Part shown: in pieces, positions 44,045 through 52,206 of the stretch | Numbering within the stretch: the first letter of the stretch is position 1 | Layout: every line of letters starts with the position of its first letter | Source of the DNA: JAFAMS01 sp963715815 | GTDB taxonomy: Bacteria; Vulcanimicrobiota; Vulcanimicrobiia; Vulcanimicrobiales; Vulcanimicrobiaceae | DNA length: 64,000 bases | Reading direction: 5' to 3' | Assembly: GCA_963715815.1 (NCBI GenBank) | Contig: OY970278.1 | Coordinates: 2,542,001 to 2,606,000 of the forward strand | The notes under the pieces: model-generated | Seen by the model: only the letters and a program-made list of their open reading frames with translations | Database searches by the model: none | What the model was told of the DNA's origin: nothing | Program-made: the position numbers and the translations under genes

Positions 44045-45086
44045 GCCAGGACGTGCCGTCTGAGAAGTCGACCGTGCTTGGCCATACGACGAGTTGCGCT
44101 ACCACCGTTTGCGCTCTTGAATTTGGATCCGGTGACGACAGTAAAAACGCGTTGTTATTCAGCGACGCGTTATCATCAGCGCGACAAATGGCCGGATTTG
44201 TTGCCCTCAGATTCGTTCGACCGACCGTTTGACCAACCGCAACCGTCTGCACGGCATCCAGTGGGTCGTAGCTGCCAGTTACCGCTCCGTTTTCGTCATA
44301 GTGTGCGACAAAGAACTGCACATGCCGAATATCCTTGGTCGAGGTATTTCGAAATGCGAGGCAATCGGACACACTCTTTCCACCCGTCGCGTAGACGTTC
44401 ACGATCTCGACACCCGATGGAGGAATTTGAAATGCGGCACCCGGGAATAAACCATCTTGAAGGGGAGAGGCGACACTCGAAAGGTTCGCAAATTGCCCGC
44501 CAAAAACGGGGATTGGAGACGGACTCTTCCACGTTGTTCCATCCGCAAAGCTAACGCTTTGGACCCACGCAACCATATGCGCGATGCGTTTCGGAGTGCT
44601 CCCCATTGTGTGCCGCGCGTACAGATGGTCAATGCCGGCGACGACACCGGAGCTGTACCAATAGCAATTCGGCGCCGTAGCGGGAACGCCACCTCGAAAA
44701 CCAGGCGGGACTCGCTCCTCCTGTGTTGCGCCAGGCTGAACTTGCTTGCTGTCACTGAGACTGTCAATGCTGCCGACAATGGCATCGTTTTCGTCGAGGT
44801 AAGCGATCATGAACGCGGCACGTGTGACGTTTTTGGTTGAGATATTCTTAAATTCGACACAGGATGCGACCCCATACGACGAGCGATCGTCGTGATGCGC
44901 GAATACGTCGACGATGTCGATACTCGATGACAAGTCTTGGATCGCGGTTCCGTCAAACTGGGCACGCCGCGGGCGAGCTCCGACGGCAGACGCCATCGAC
45001 GCGACGATGATAAGTAATGCAAGGCCGCACGCAATCCATCGGGCGTTCTGAATTTCAGCGGTCGTGATTAAGTAAGTCCGTCTCAT
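44031..45086 (-). CDS. secreted protein of the same unrecognised family (two domains)
   Basis: 351 residues from ATG 45086. Signal peptide ACGLALLIIVASMASAVGA. Domain 1: SIDIVDVFAHHDDRSSYGVA, SCVEFKNISTKNVTRAAFMI, AYLDENDAIVGS, SVSFADGTTW. Domain 2: GVEIVNVYATGGKSVSDCLA, FRNTSTKDIRHVQFFVAHYD, ENGAVTGSYD, STVDFSDGTSW. The two domains clearly match each other. Confidence 0.68.
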   Translation of the reverse strand: MRRTYLITTAEIQNARWIACGLALLIIVASMASAVGARPRRAQFDGTAIQDLSSSIDIVDVFAHHDDRSSYGVASCVEFKNISTKNVTRAAFMIAYLDENDAIVGSIDSLSDSKQVQPGATQEERVPPGFRGGVPATAPNCYWYSSGVVAGIDHLYARHTMGSTPKRIAHMVAWVQSVSFADGTTWKSPSPIPVFGGQFANLSSVASPLQDGLFPGAAFQIPPSGVEIVNVYATGGKSVSDCLAFRNTSTKDIRHVQFFVAHYDENGAVTGSYDPLDAVQTVAVGQTVGRTNLRATNPAICRADDNASLNNNAFLLSSPDPNSRAQTVVAQLVVWPSTVDFSDGTSWRAVP

Positions 45087-45752
45087 GAGTTGCAATCTAG
45101 CTCGCAAACCTTGAGAACGACTGGGAGGCACATCGTGCTTTCCGGAGATTGAAGTCCAGATAAAAGACGGAATCGGCTTCGAGCGTTCTCGATGTGACGC
45201 TGCGTTAGAGCTGTCGACACTTCGCGCTTCTGAAGCGATGCGCGGCTCACGATGCCGAAAAAACCCAGAGTGGAGATATTTTCGGCCCGCTTATTTTTCG
45301 CGATGACGGTCGCGTCAAGCGCGCGTTGCGTTTGTCCGCTGTGCCATCGAGATTTGTGGAAACTACTAGGATCGCAAACCTAGAAACCGAATCGCGTACT
45401 CGCACACTGCGGTCGAAACAGTGCAGCGTGCAAACGTCGCCCACACCCAGTAGCGGGCCTAGATAATCACCGCTATGCGACGGCGCTGGAGCTCGTCTGG
45501 CTGCGACACATCCGGCGAGCTCTTCCGTCCCACCCCGCATTGGGGCTGCTTTTTCAATTATTGTCGACAGCGGGACGAAAGCGGCGGAGCATTTATCCAG
45601 GAAGTGGTGCGCTGTCTTGGGCGCGTGTCGACATATGCCAAGATCGCTCCAAAGCCGTGTCAAAAGGCCTCGGATTTTCGACGCGACCGCGCCGAGCGAT
45701 CAGCAACTCGTCGAGCAGGTGCTTTGCGGGACGTTTGGCAGAGGTTCGCGCC
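45087..45752. other. gene-poor stretch with three TGTCGACA sites
   Basis: No convincing gene. Open frames exist on both strands, but none has a plausible start, composition or recognisable motif. Palindromes 6 (45212-45219), 7 (45562-45569) and 8 (45626-45633) lie here. It may hold gene remnants and the promoter of the hydrolase at 45753. Confidence 0.5.
45212..45219. promoter_or_regulatory. TGTCGACA palindrome 6
   Basis: 125 bases upstream of the minus-strand start at 45086; flank GCTGTCGACACTTCG resembles the inverse of palindrome 3. Confidence 0.4.
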
Positions 45753-46802
45753 ATGGGTCTACTCCGCGGCTCTTTTGTCGCGACGCTTATCGCCCTCTGC
45801 GTAAGCGCCAGCTCCGCGGCGGCTGCTCGTTTTGATCCGAGGCCGTATCTACACGCCCAGCATTTGGTCGATATCGATGGCCGTCGTCTCAATCTCTACT
45901 GCACCGGCACCGGATCGCCAACGGTCATCCTGGATGCGCCTGCCGGCGCTACGAACAAGATCTGGTACCGCGTTCAACCTCAAGTCGCGCGCACGACTCG
46001 CGTCTGTTCGTATGATCGTGCGGGTATGGGCTTCAGCGATCCAGGCCCCTTTCCGCGCGACGCCGGAGCGGCGGTGAGCGATCTTCATACCCTGCTCCAC
46101 CGAGCCGGCATTGCCTCTCCCTACGTTCTCGTAGGGCACTCGATCGCGGGCTTGTACGTTCGGCTATACTCTGATCGATATTCGTCCGAGGTCTCGGGAA
46201 TGGTGCTTGTCGATCCCGCGGTTCCATATCAGACTCGACGTCTTGAGGCCGTGGTGCCCGCGTATGGTCGTCGCCTTGCGTCCGCGGCGCGACAAGACGA
46301 GGCGTGCGGTGCAGCAGCAGCAACTGGCGACCTCAAGCCTGGAACTAAAATCTTTTTGCGATGCGGACTTGATGATGCGGCTGCGATGCGCAAGGACTGC
46401 GCGAACGACGGGCCAGCCCTGTGCAAACTCGACGAACTCAACAACGCAGTTTGGCAGCGACCAGCGCCGTGGCAAGCCACCGCGTCTGAAACGAAGTCGC
46501 TCGACGGAGCCAGCTCGAAGCAGGTGCGTGACGGGCAGCGCAATTACGGCGCGATGCCCCTTATCGTTCTAACGGCCGCGAACACCATGAAAGATCTTCC
46601 TCTTGTCGCTTCGAACGCGCAGAAAGTTGCGTTGTGGGCGGAATGGAAGAGACTGCACGACGAGATCGCTGCCCTTTCGTCGGTTGGGATGAATTTCGTC
46701 ATCGCAAACGCCGGGCACGCCATCGAGATTGACAGACCGACGGCGATCATTTCTGCGGTCGACGAAGTCGTCGATCAAACACGGCATCCTGCAAAGCAGT
46801 GA
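45753..46802 (+). CDS. secreted alpha/beta hydrolase
   Basis: 349 residues from ATG 45753 with AGAGG upstream. Signal peptide (GSFVATLIALCVSASSAAAA). The hydrolase core is RVCSYDRAGMGFSDPGPFPR, nucleophile elbow VLVGHSIAGLYVRLYS with Ser in GHSIAG, MVLVDPAVP, and catalytic His in ANAGHAIEIDRP. A cysteine-rich lid is likely (DEACGAAA, FLRCGLDD). Ester or lactone substrates are possible. Confidence 0.87.
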   Translation: MGLLRGSFVATLIALCVSASSAAAARFDPRPYLHAQHLVDIDGRRLNLYCTGTGSPTVILDAPAGATNKIWYRVQPQVARTTRVCSYDRAGMGFSDPGPFPRDAGAAVSDLHTLLHRAGIASPYVLVGHSIAGLYVRLYSDRYSSEVSGMVLVDPAVPYQTRRLEAVVPAYGRRLASAARQDEACGAAAATGDLKPGTKIFLRCGLDDAAAMRKDCANDGPALCKLDELNNAVWQRPAPWQATASETKSLDGASSKQVRDGQRNYGAMPLIVLTAANTMKDLPLVASNAQKVALWAEWKRLHDEIAALSSVGMNFVIANAGHAIEIDRPTAIISAVDEVVDQTRHPAKQ

Positions 46803-47296
46803 TTGACTTGCGCGAGGGTTCCCTCGCAGACATCCCAACTGTGATTGGAATATGGGTGCCAGCTTCGAGAGCTCGCGATCCGCACTTCGTCCCTCCAGAA
46901 GACTTCGAACAACGGGTGGTTCATCGACTTTCGTTACCTGGATCAGTTTTATTGATCGCCGATGAAGGCGCCGTCAGTGTCGGCTTGCTGATGCTTGCGC
47001 AGGCGTGCGCCGATTATGGTGCCGGACCGCCGATTCCAGGACTCGCACACATTAGTATGGTTGCGGTCATGCCATCGCACTGGGGTCGTGGCATCGGGCG
47101 AACGCTCATGACAGCGGCGCTCACGAGGGCTCAGTCTGATGGATTCGCCCAGATCCAACTGTGGGTGCACGATGACAATGTTCGCGCTCGGCAGCTGTAC
47201 GATTCTTTAGCGTTTTGTGACACCGGTGAGTCAATAGCGGACCATCAGGGCAATCCAATTCGTCGTTACGTCACCAAGATTCACCGTCAGGAGTAA
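46799..47296 (+). CDS. GNAT acetyltransferase
   Basis: 165 residues, GTG start inside the hydrolase stop. HISMVAVMPSHWGRGIGRTL holds the acetyl-CoA loop, followed by WVHDDNVRARQLYDSLAF. Typical small-molecule GNAT. Confidence 0.87.
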   Translation: MIDLREGSLADIPTVIGIWVPASRARDPHFVPPEDFEQRVVHRLSLPGSVLLIADEGAVSVGLLMLAQACADYGAGPPIPGLAHISMVAVMPSHWGRGIGRTLMTAALTRAQSDGFAQIQLWVHDDNVRARQLYDSLAFCDTGESIADHQGNPIRRYVTKIHRQE

Positions 47297-47365
47297 GCTA
47301 CAGGTAACGTGGACGGCTAGCCATCTTCGCAACGGTTCATTTCCTACGCTCTTGCCACTGTCGGC

Positions 47366-48264
47366 TCAGTTGGCTGATTCAGGAGCCAGTTTCGTGCGGT
47401 ACCGGGGCATAGGATAGATCCAGAAGACGAGCAGTGTCATGATGCACACCGCCAACAGTGCTAGCACGCTTCCTTCGGGGCCGTCGTTCCCGCCAGTTAG
47501 CCACACCGGACCTTTAAATGTCGCCGTGAACAGTGGATGCCACGTTGTTGTTCCACTGTCAGGCACGCCGTAGAGAAACGATTCGCACCAATCCCAGGTA
47601 GCGTGAAAGCCAACGCTCATCCAGAGATTGCCGGTTTGCCGCAGCGTGACGCAATGGAAGAGCGCGAAGCAAACTACCGAGATAAGGCCGAGCGCGTTCT
47701 CACCACGGTTGCCCACGCGCAGGAAGCCAAAGAGGAGCGACGTGATAGCCGAAGCGATCCAGAAGCCCGTGCAGTCGTCAACGTAAACTGGACGTAGCCG
47801 CGAAACAGGAACTCCTCGAAGAGGCCGGCGGACAAAAAGACCAAGGCCCACAAGACCGCCGCTTCCAAAGCGTCGATACCCGTCGTCGCGAGCCCGTTGA
47901 TACGGTACCCGCCCGCAGCGTACAGGCATAGCAATATAGCGGTGATTGCTACAACACCGAAAAGAGACCCGATCCAAAACTTTGCGCGGAACGCCTCACG
48001 AAAGGGAAGACCGTAGAGGGAAAGCGGCCAGTGCTCGATGCGTGACATCAACCAGGCCGCAAAGAGCGTGATGGCGAGGCCGGTCAAGTCGGAGAAACCC
48101 AGCCAAGGACGAACAACGCTCCCGTTCATCCCTGCGGGAATATAGCGGATGAGCGGGCTGGCGATCTCGTAGACTGCGGCGATGATCGCGGCGTAGATCA
48201 ATAGACGCCATCCAGCGCGGATGCCGTTGGAGCCGACGAAAACCGAACGTAAGAACTTGTTCAA
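47366..48264 (-). pseudogene. CPBP-family intramembrane protease, frameshifted and altered at a key residue
   Basis: Two frames give one CPBP (Abi/CAAX-like) protein of about 299 residues. The first, from ATG 48264, has a row of hydrophobic helices and motif 1 GLFEEFLFRGYVQFTL (EExxxR). Near 47775 the frame changes, and the second continues FWIASAITSLLFGFLRVGNR and GENALGLISV, then HATWDWCESFLYG. The second motif normally has a histidine (F-x-x-x-H); here it is an arginine. The frameshift and this change together point to decay more than to a sequencing slip. Confidence 0.72.
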
Positions 48265-48575
48265 AAGAACTCGCTCATGATTGTTGCCCTCGGATCGCTT
48301 CCAATGGCATCTTCACTATCAGTCCGCGAGCGACTTTCAGGCAGCCGGTGCCTCTAATGAAACCGTCATACGCTATCAGATTACGTCTGCTGCCGGAAGC
48401 GGTCAGACAACACCCGCTCAGAAGCCACTGTCGACACTATTTGTCGCGATCAGCTTTTCGAGAACCTGAGAAGTCCACGTCGAAAGATTTCACATCATGA
48501 CCAAGGCGCGTACTCCCGCTGTTCTTGTTGCGGTTCTGACTGACACGGAGACATTCTCGTGGAACGAGACGCCGA
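48265..48575. other. intergenic stretch with TGTCGACA palindrome 9
   Basis: 311 bases between divergent genes. The only feature seen is TGTCGACA at 48429-48436 in the context CACTGTCGACACTATTTG, nearly the same as palindrome 4. No gene is recognised. Confidence 0.5.
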
Positions 48576-48776
48576 ATGGGCACTAATCCTAAAGCGCAGC
48601 GTCGTAGTCGTGCCACTACGCGAGTATGGGTCGCGATAGGCGTAAGCTTGGGCACGGCTATCGGTGTTGCGACGCATTCGATGGCCATCTGGATCGGAAT
48701 CGGTGCGGGAGTCGGAGCCGCGATCGCTGCTGCGGCAGGCGCGAGAGCCTCAACCGCGGACCGCGAGCGACAATAA
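48576..48776 (+). CDS. small glycine-zipper membrane protein, 66 aa
   Basis: A basic N-terminus (KAQRRSRATTR) is followed by two hydrophobic segments rich in small residues (VWVAIGVSLGTAIGVATHSM, WIGIGAGVGAAIAAAAGARA). Such glycine-zipper hairpins sit in membranes. No function is recognised. Confidence 0.5.
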   Translation: MGTNPKAQRRSRATTRVWVAIGVSLGTAIGVATHSMAIWIGIGAGVGAAIAAAAGARASTADRERQ

Positions 48777-48824
48777 CCTACCCAACGACGACGGCGCTTA
48801 TTCGGTATGGAAGGCACAGCCTGC

Positions 48825-49580
48825 ATGTTTCGCGGTGACGTAACTTTCGAATGGGGCATTCGCGGAATCGAAGCCCTGGCGCCTTTTGCTGATGTCGCGG
48901 TCGTCGTCGATGTACTGTCCTTTTCAACTGCCGTGAGCGTCGCGGTCGAACGCGGCGTGACTGTTCTTCCGTATCGATTTGACTATGCGTCAGCCAAGGC
49001 TGCTGCGACCGAACATTCGGCAGTCCTTGCAGTACATCGGCGCGACACCACGAGCGAGGAGCCGTACTCCCTCTCGCCTTCTTCGTTGAGAGCACTTACG
49101 GTAGGGACAAAGTTGCTCTTACCATCGCCAAACGGATCCGCCTGTTGCGCTCGCGCGGCGGAGATCGGTGTAAAACATGTACTGATCGGATCTCTACGAA
49201 ACGCGAAGGCCACGGCGGAAGCAGCTAGAGCGCTTGGCACCCGCGTTGCGGTAATCGCCGCGGGTGAACAATGGGATGACGGTAGTTTACGCCCAGCAGT
49301 CGAGGATTTCATCGGAGCGGGGGCCATAATATCGCTCTTGCAGGCGCTGTCTCCCTCGCCCGAAGCGGCCGTTGCGGCCCTATCCTACGAATCGAGCAAA
49401 AACAACATTCGCGAGATCATATTGACGTGCGTCTCCGGTCGCGAGCTCGCTGAAAGGTACTATGTCGAAGACGTCGAGATTGCTCTCGAAATAAACGCTA
49501 GCTCGATCGCCGCGATCATGCGCGATGGACAGATCGTCGGTCTGCAACCAGGATCCAATCCAGGTTGGTCGAGGCCGTGA
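48825..49580 (+). CDS. comB: 2-phosphosulfolactate phosphatase-like (ComB family)
   Basis: About 251 residues; ATG 48825 is favoured with GGAAGG upstream, though 48807 is also open. ComB signatures: VAVVVDVLSFSTAVSVAVER, LLLPSPNGSACCARA, VAVIAAGEQWDDGSLRPAVE and DFIGAGAI. ComB removes phosphate from 2-phosphosulfolactate; bacterial members may act on related sulfonates. VLSFST replaces the common VLRAST. No sulfonate pathway is near. Confidence 0.83.
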   Translation: MFRGDVTFEWGIRGIEALAPFADVAVVVDVLSFSTAVSVAVERGVTVLPYRFDYASAKAAATEHSAVLAVHRRDTTSEEPYSLSPSSLRALTVGTKLLLPSPNGSACCARAAEIGVKHVLIGSLRNAKATAEAARALGTRVAVIAAGEQWDDGSLRPAVEDFIGAGAIISLLQALSPSPEAAVAALSYESSKNNIREIILTCVSGRELAERYYVEDVEIALEINASSIAAIMRDGQIVGLQPGSNPGWSRP

Positions 49581-50140
49581 GCCCAGCTGCGGTTCTTAGA
49601 ACTGGTCGGGTTGCCGCGACTATGGCTTTACTCGCCTGCGTATGGTTCTGGTGGAGCGCGCTGTCTTTCGGTTCGCTTCAGCCATCTCGGGTGATAGGTA
49701 TAGCGATTATAGAAACCGCGCTGCTTGTTTCGTCGGGGCTGCTAATCCGCAACGGACTATCTCTGCAAAAACAATCAGCCTTCGCTACTGATCAAAATCG
49801 CCAAAGCTTCCAGTCTTTCAGAATCGTCGTGGCTTTGGAGGCTGCCGCGATAATCGTGCTCGTAGCGATCGCCCTGGGAACACATCGTCCGGAACTGGCT
49901 CCACTCTTCACAGCAATCGTCGTCGGTCTACATTTCATACCGCTTGCGCGCATCTTCCAGGCACCGTTCTACGCGGTGGTCGGTGTCGCGATCGTTGTGT
50001 GGTGTTTCTTTTGCTGGTTAGTTTTTCGCGGCAATCTCGTCGCAGCATACGGCTGCTTTGGGACGGGTACCCTTTTGTGGAGTCTCTCGGCCTGGCACTC
50101 GATTCGCGGCTGGCAGGTTGTCCGATCGCTCCGCGCTTAG
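49577..50140 (+). CDS. membrane protein, 187 aa
   Basis: Starts at GTG 49577, overlapping the ComB stop (GTGA); TTG 49565 is also in frame. It has about five hydrophobic helices (TMALLACVWFWWSALSFGSL, IAIIETALLVSSGLLI, VVALEAAAIIVLVAIALG, YAVVGVAIVVWCFFCWLVF). Not recognised; likely co-transcribed with ComB. Confidence 0.62.
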   Translation: MSPAAVLRTGRVAATMALLACVWFWWSALSFGSLQPSRVIGIAIIETALLVSSGLLIRNGLSLQKQSAFATDQNRQSFQSFRIVVALEAAAIIVLVAIALGTHRPELAPLFTAIVVGLHFIPLARIFQAPFYAVVGVAIVVWCFFCWLVFRGNLVAAYGCFGTGTLLWSLSAWHSIRGWQVVRSLRA

Positions 50141-50238
50141 AGCGCGATCGTAGAAATCAACAAGTAGAGAACCTCGATCGAGAGTACCACGCAAGCGAGG
50201 ACTAAAACCACTATGGCAACGGCGGGTCAATGCTAACG

Positions 50239-50261
50239 CGCCACAATAAGAATGTGGCGCC
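50239..50261. terminator. hairpin, possible terminator between convergent genes
   Basis: GCGCCACA and TGTGGCGC pair perfectly around a 7-base loop. It sits between the convergent membrane-protein gene and the gene fragment at 50297, a usual place for a two-way terminator. It has no T tract, so termination is uncertain. Confidence 0.4.
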
Positions 50262-50296
50262 CTCCGAGGATACGATTCCAGGTTCTGTTTAGGTAA

Positions 50297-50707
50297 TCAT
50301 CTGTTCGGGAAGCTGTCTGACCAGCGTTCGCTGACAATTCCCGTGTCGGATAACATTCTCCCATCAGGGAATATCGTTAGATCTTGGGGCCTACCGCCTA
50401 TAAGTTGACGGCCGGGCTTAGTGAACGCTTTCTGAGCGCGAGCAACCGTCTCGATGGATCGTATCGCGACTTCGCGCGGAACTCCTAAGTCGTTTCTCAA
50501 CGACTTCCTCTGATCCATTATCCTAATACTGTCCGCGAAGGCATTAGCAAAATTCATAAAAAGCGCCGGATCGCCGTTGTTGTATATAAACAATTCGCCT
50601 CGATCCAGTGCGGCCTTAACCTGTAGGCGGCATTTCGTCTCTCGATGCGATTTCTCGTGCGCAACGCCAGCCAGTGTTCCGAAATCAAGAGAATTCCGAG
50701 GGAGACG
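50297..50707 (-). pseudogene. 3' fragment of an unknown gene cut by att site 3
   Basis: The frame looks coding (FIYNNGDPALFMNFANAFAD, VPREVAIRSIETVARAQKAF, LIGGRPQDLTIFPDGRMLSD) but runs upstream straight into the tRNA half at 50709, with no start codon of its own in a likely place. It appears to have lost its 5' end when the right 1.55 kb unit was inserted. Family not recognised. Confidence 0.55.
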
Positions 50708-50708
50708 G

Positions 50709-50765
50709 TGGTGCGCGAGACAGGACTTGAACCTGCACGCCGTTGCCGGCGCTAGCCCCTCAAGC
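50709..50765 (-). repeat. att site 3: displaced tRNA-Leu 3' half
   Basis: Same allele as att 1, differing from the intact tRNA at four paired positions. It separates the gene fragment at 50297 from the right toxin-antitoxin unit and is followed by the same arm sequence. Confidence 0.85.
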
Positions 50766-50921
50766 ATGCTGGATGACACTTCAGGAGACACTGAGAGACT
50801 AACTGACGAGGAAACGGAGTCTCCGTAAGCTCCGCGTGATTCCCCGGAATTCTGCAAAATGATTCCCCGGATGGTTCCCCCGCTTGATGCGACGACAGAG
50901 AAACCGAAAGGGCCATATTAT

Positions 50922-50935
50922 GGTTACATGTAACC
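50922..50935. promoter_or_regulatory. palindromic operator of the toxin-antitoxin pair, right copy
   Basis: GGTTACATGTAACC, identical to the left copy at 25188, again between a TATTAT box and the antitoxin start. Confidence 0.7.
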
Positions 50936-50947
50936 GAGGGACGAGTC

Positions 50948-51157
50948 ATGGCAAACCGTATCAGCTCACGCAATAAGGTTAGAGCCCACCGTCAACGACT
51001 GCGGCAGCAGGGTCTGCGGCCGGTTCAGCTCTGGGTGCCCGACGTAAGTTCGCGCGCCTTTGTTACTGCGGCACGCCGACAGTCCACCGCGGTGGCAAAG
51101 AGCCCTCACGCTCGAGACGATCAAGCGTTTGTCGACTCGATCTCCGCGAATACGTGA
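50948..51157 (+). CDS. antitoxin, DUF3018/MazE-like, right copy
   Basis: 69 residues, the same protein as at 25214. It should cross-neutralise the toxin from either copy. GTGA overlap with the toxin gene is preserved. Confidence 0.82.
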   Translation: MANRISSRNKVRAHRQRLRQQGLRPVQLWVPDVSSRAFVTAARRQSTAVAKSPHARDDQAFVDSISANT

Positions 51158-51510
51158 AGCGCGGCGAAATTTGGACCGTCGCTGGTGGATCTCACTACGC
51201 CGGCAAGCCGCGTCCGGCCGTCATAATACAAGACGACAGATTTGATGGCACGGAGTCGATCACGTTGTGCGTGTTTACAACTGACCCAACCGATGCGCCG
51301 TTGTTTCGCCTCCTGGTCGAGGCGGATGATAACAACGGTCTGCGGTCGGCTTCACGACTGATGGTCGACAAAATCACGACAGTCCCAAAGTCCCGGCTTG
51401 CTCAAAGCATCGGTCGCCTTTCAGATGAAGACATTGTGCGACTAAATCGTGCGATCATCGTCTTTCTTGGCATAGCAGCGCCGGCTCCAAAGCCAAGGCG
51501 TCGCATCTGA
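51154..51510 (+). CDS. MazF/PemK-like mRNA interferase toxin, right copy
   Basis: 118 residues, the same protein as the left copy; one silent change is seen (GCC to GCT near codon 10). Key region GKPRPAVIIQDD is intact. Confidence 0.87.
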   Translation: MKRGEIWTVAGGSHYAGKPRPAVIIQDDRFDGTESITLCVFTTDPTDAPLFRLLVEADDNNGLRSASRLMVDKITTVPKSRLAQSIGRLSDEDIVRLNRAIIVFLGIAAPAPKPRRRI

Positions 51511-51536
51511 TTTACAAGAACCGGTGGGCGTCGATC

Positions 51537-52199
51537 GTGGGACTGCTGGCTGCCTCTGCGATCGTTATCCATTCTACGGTCGCGTACGCTCGAATGGCGC
51601 CTTCGAACGTTTGGTTTGGAACTGTCGCGGTCTGTGCGACATCCGGTCACTTCGTCGACATTGCAACCCCGAACGATCATACCCTGAAGCCGATTGAGCG
51701 TCTCTATCCTTTATCGCTCGGCCCCGTTCCGACGCAGGCGTACGTGGCTCAGTCTACGGCCATTAACCGCAACACGACGATGCTGCAAATTGGCGACCTA
51801 CATTGGGGAAACGTGATCAAGCTCTATGGCTGGAAACGTAAGACCTCGCGGCGAGTATCCGCGTATCGCATTGAAGTGATCAGGCAGAACTTCTACACGC
51901 CAGCTTGCGACGTACCGGCGGTGCGCGCATTATTGTTCGAAGATTTGCGCGGCGGTCCCGTGGGGCCCTATATCGGTCCCATACGCGTAGTCGGTCGATG
52001 GGCCGCGGGTACGTGGATCAATGATGGCGGCGGAACCGCACTTCTGAAGCGCACGCCGTCCGGATGGGTTGTAGTGACCGGCGGTGGCGGATTCGCTTGT
52101 CCGCAGGATCTCGTAACATTATTTCGCGTTCCGCCAAAAATAGCTGTCGAGCTACTTCCGGAGAACGCACACAGCAAGTGGTGCGTACAGCGGAAATGA
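51537..52199 (+). CDS. hypothetical secreted protein, 220 aa, right copy
   Basis: Same as the protein at 25803 except a Met-to-Thr change in the signal peptide. It ends 7 bases before the CCA end of tRNA-Leu, which is on the other strand, so the gene and the tRNA converge. Confidence 0.65.
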   Translation: MGLLAASAIVIHSTVAYARMAPSNVWFGTVAVCATSGHFVDIATPNDHTLKPIERLYPLSLGPVPTQAYVAQSTAINRNTTMLQIGDLHWGNVIKLYGWKRKTSRRVSAYRIEVIRQNFYTPACDVPAVRALLFEDLRGGPVGPYIGPIRVVGRWAAGTWINDGGGTALLKRTPSGWVVVTGGGGFACPQDLVTLFRVPPKIAVELLPENAHSKWCVQRK

Positions 52200-52206
52200 C
52201 TCGGAA

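Noticed and set aside
45247..45663. 138-residue minus-strand frame
   Set aside because: No signal, domain or ribosome site, and it contains a TGTCGACA site; composition is not coding-like.
26530..50708. Integron cassette array
   Set aside because: Genes are small and mixed, and TAACGCC words occur after some stops, but I found no GTTRRRY/RYYYAAC pairs with an attC fold, genes point both ways, and no integron integrase is present.
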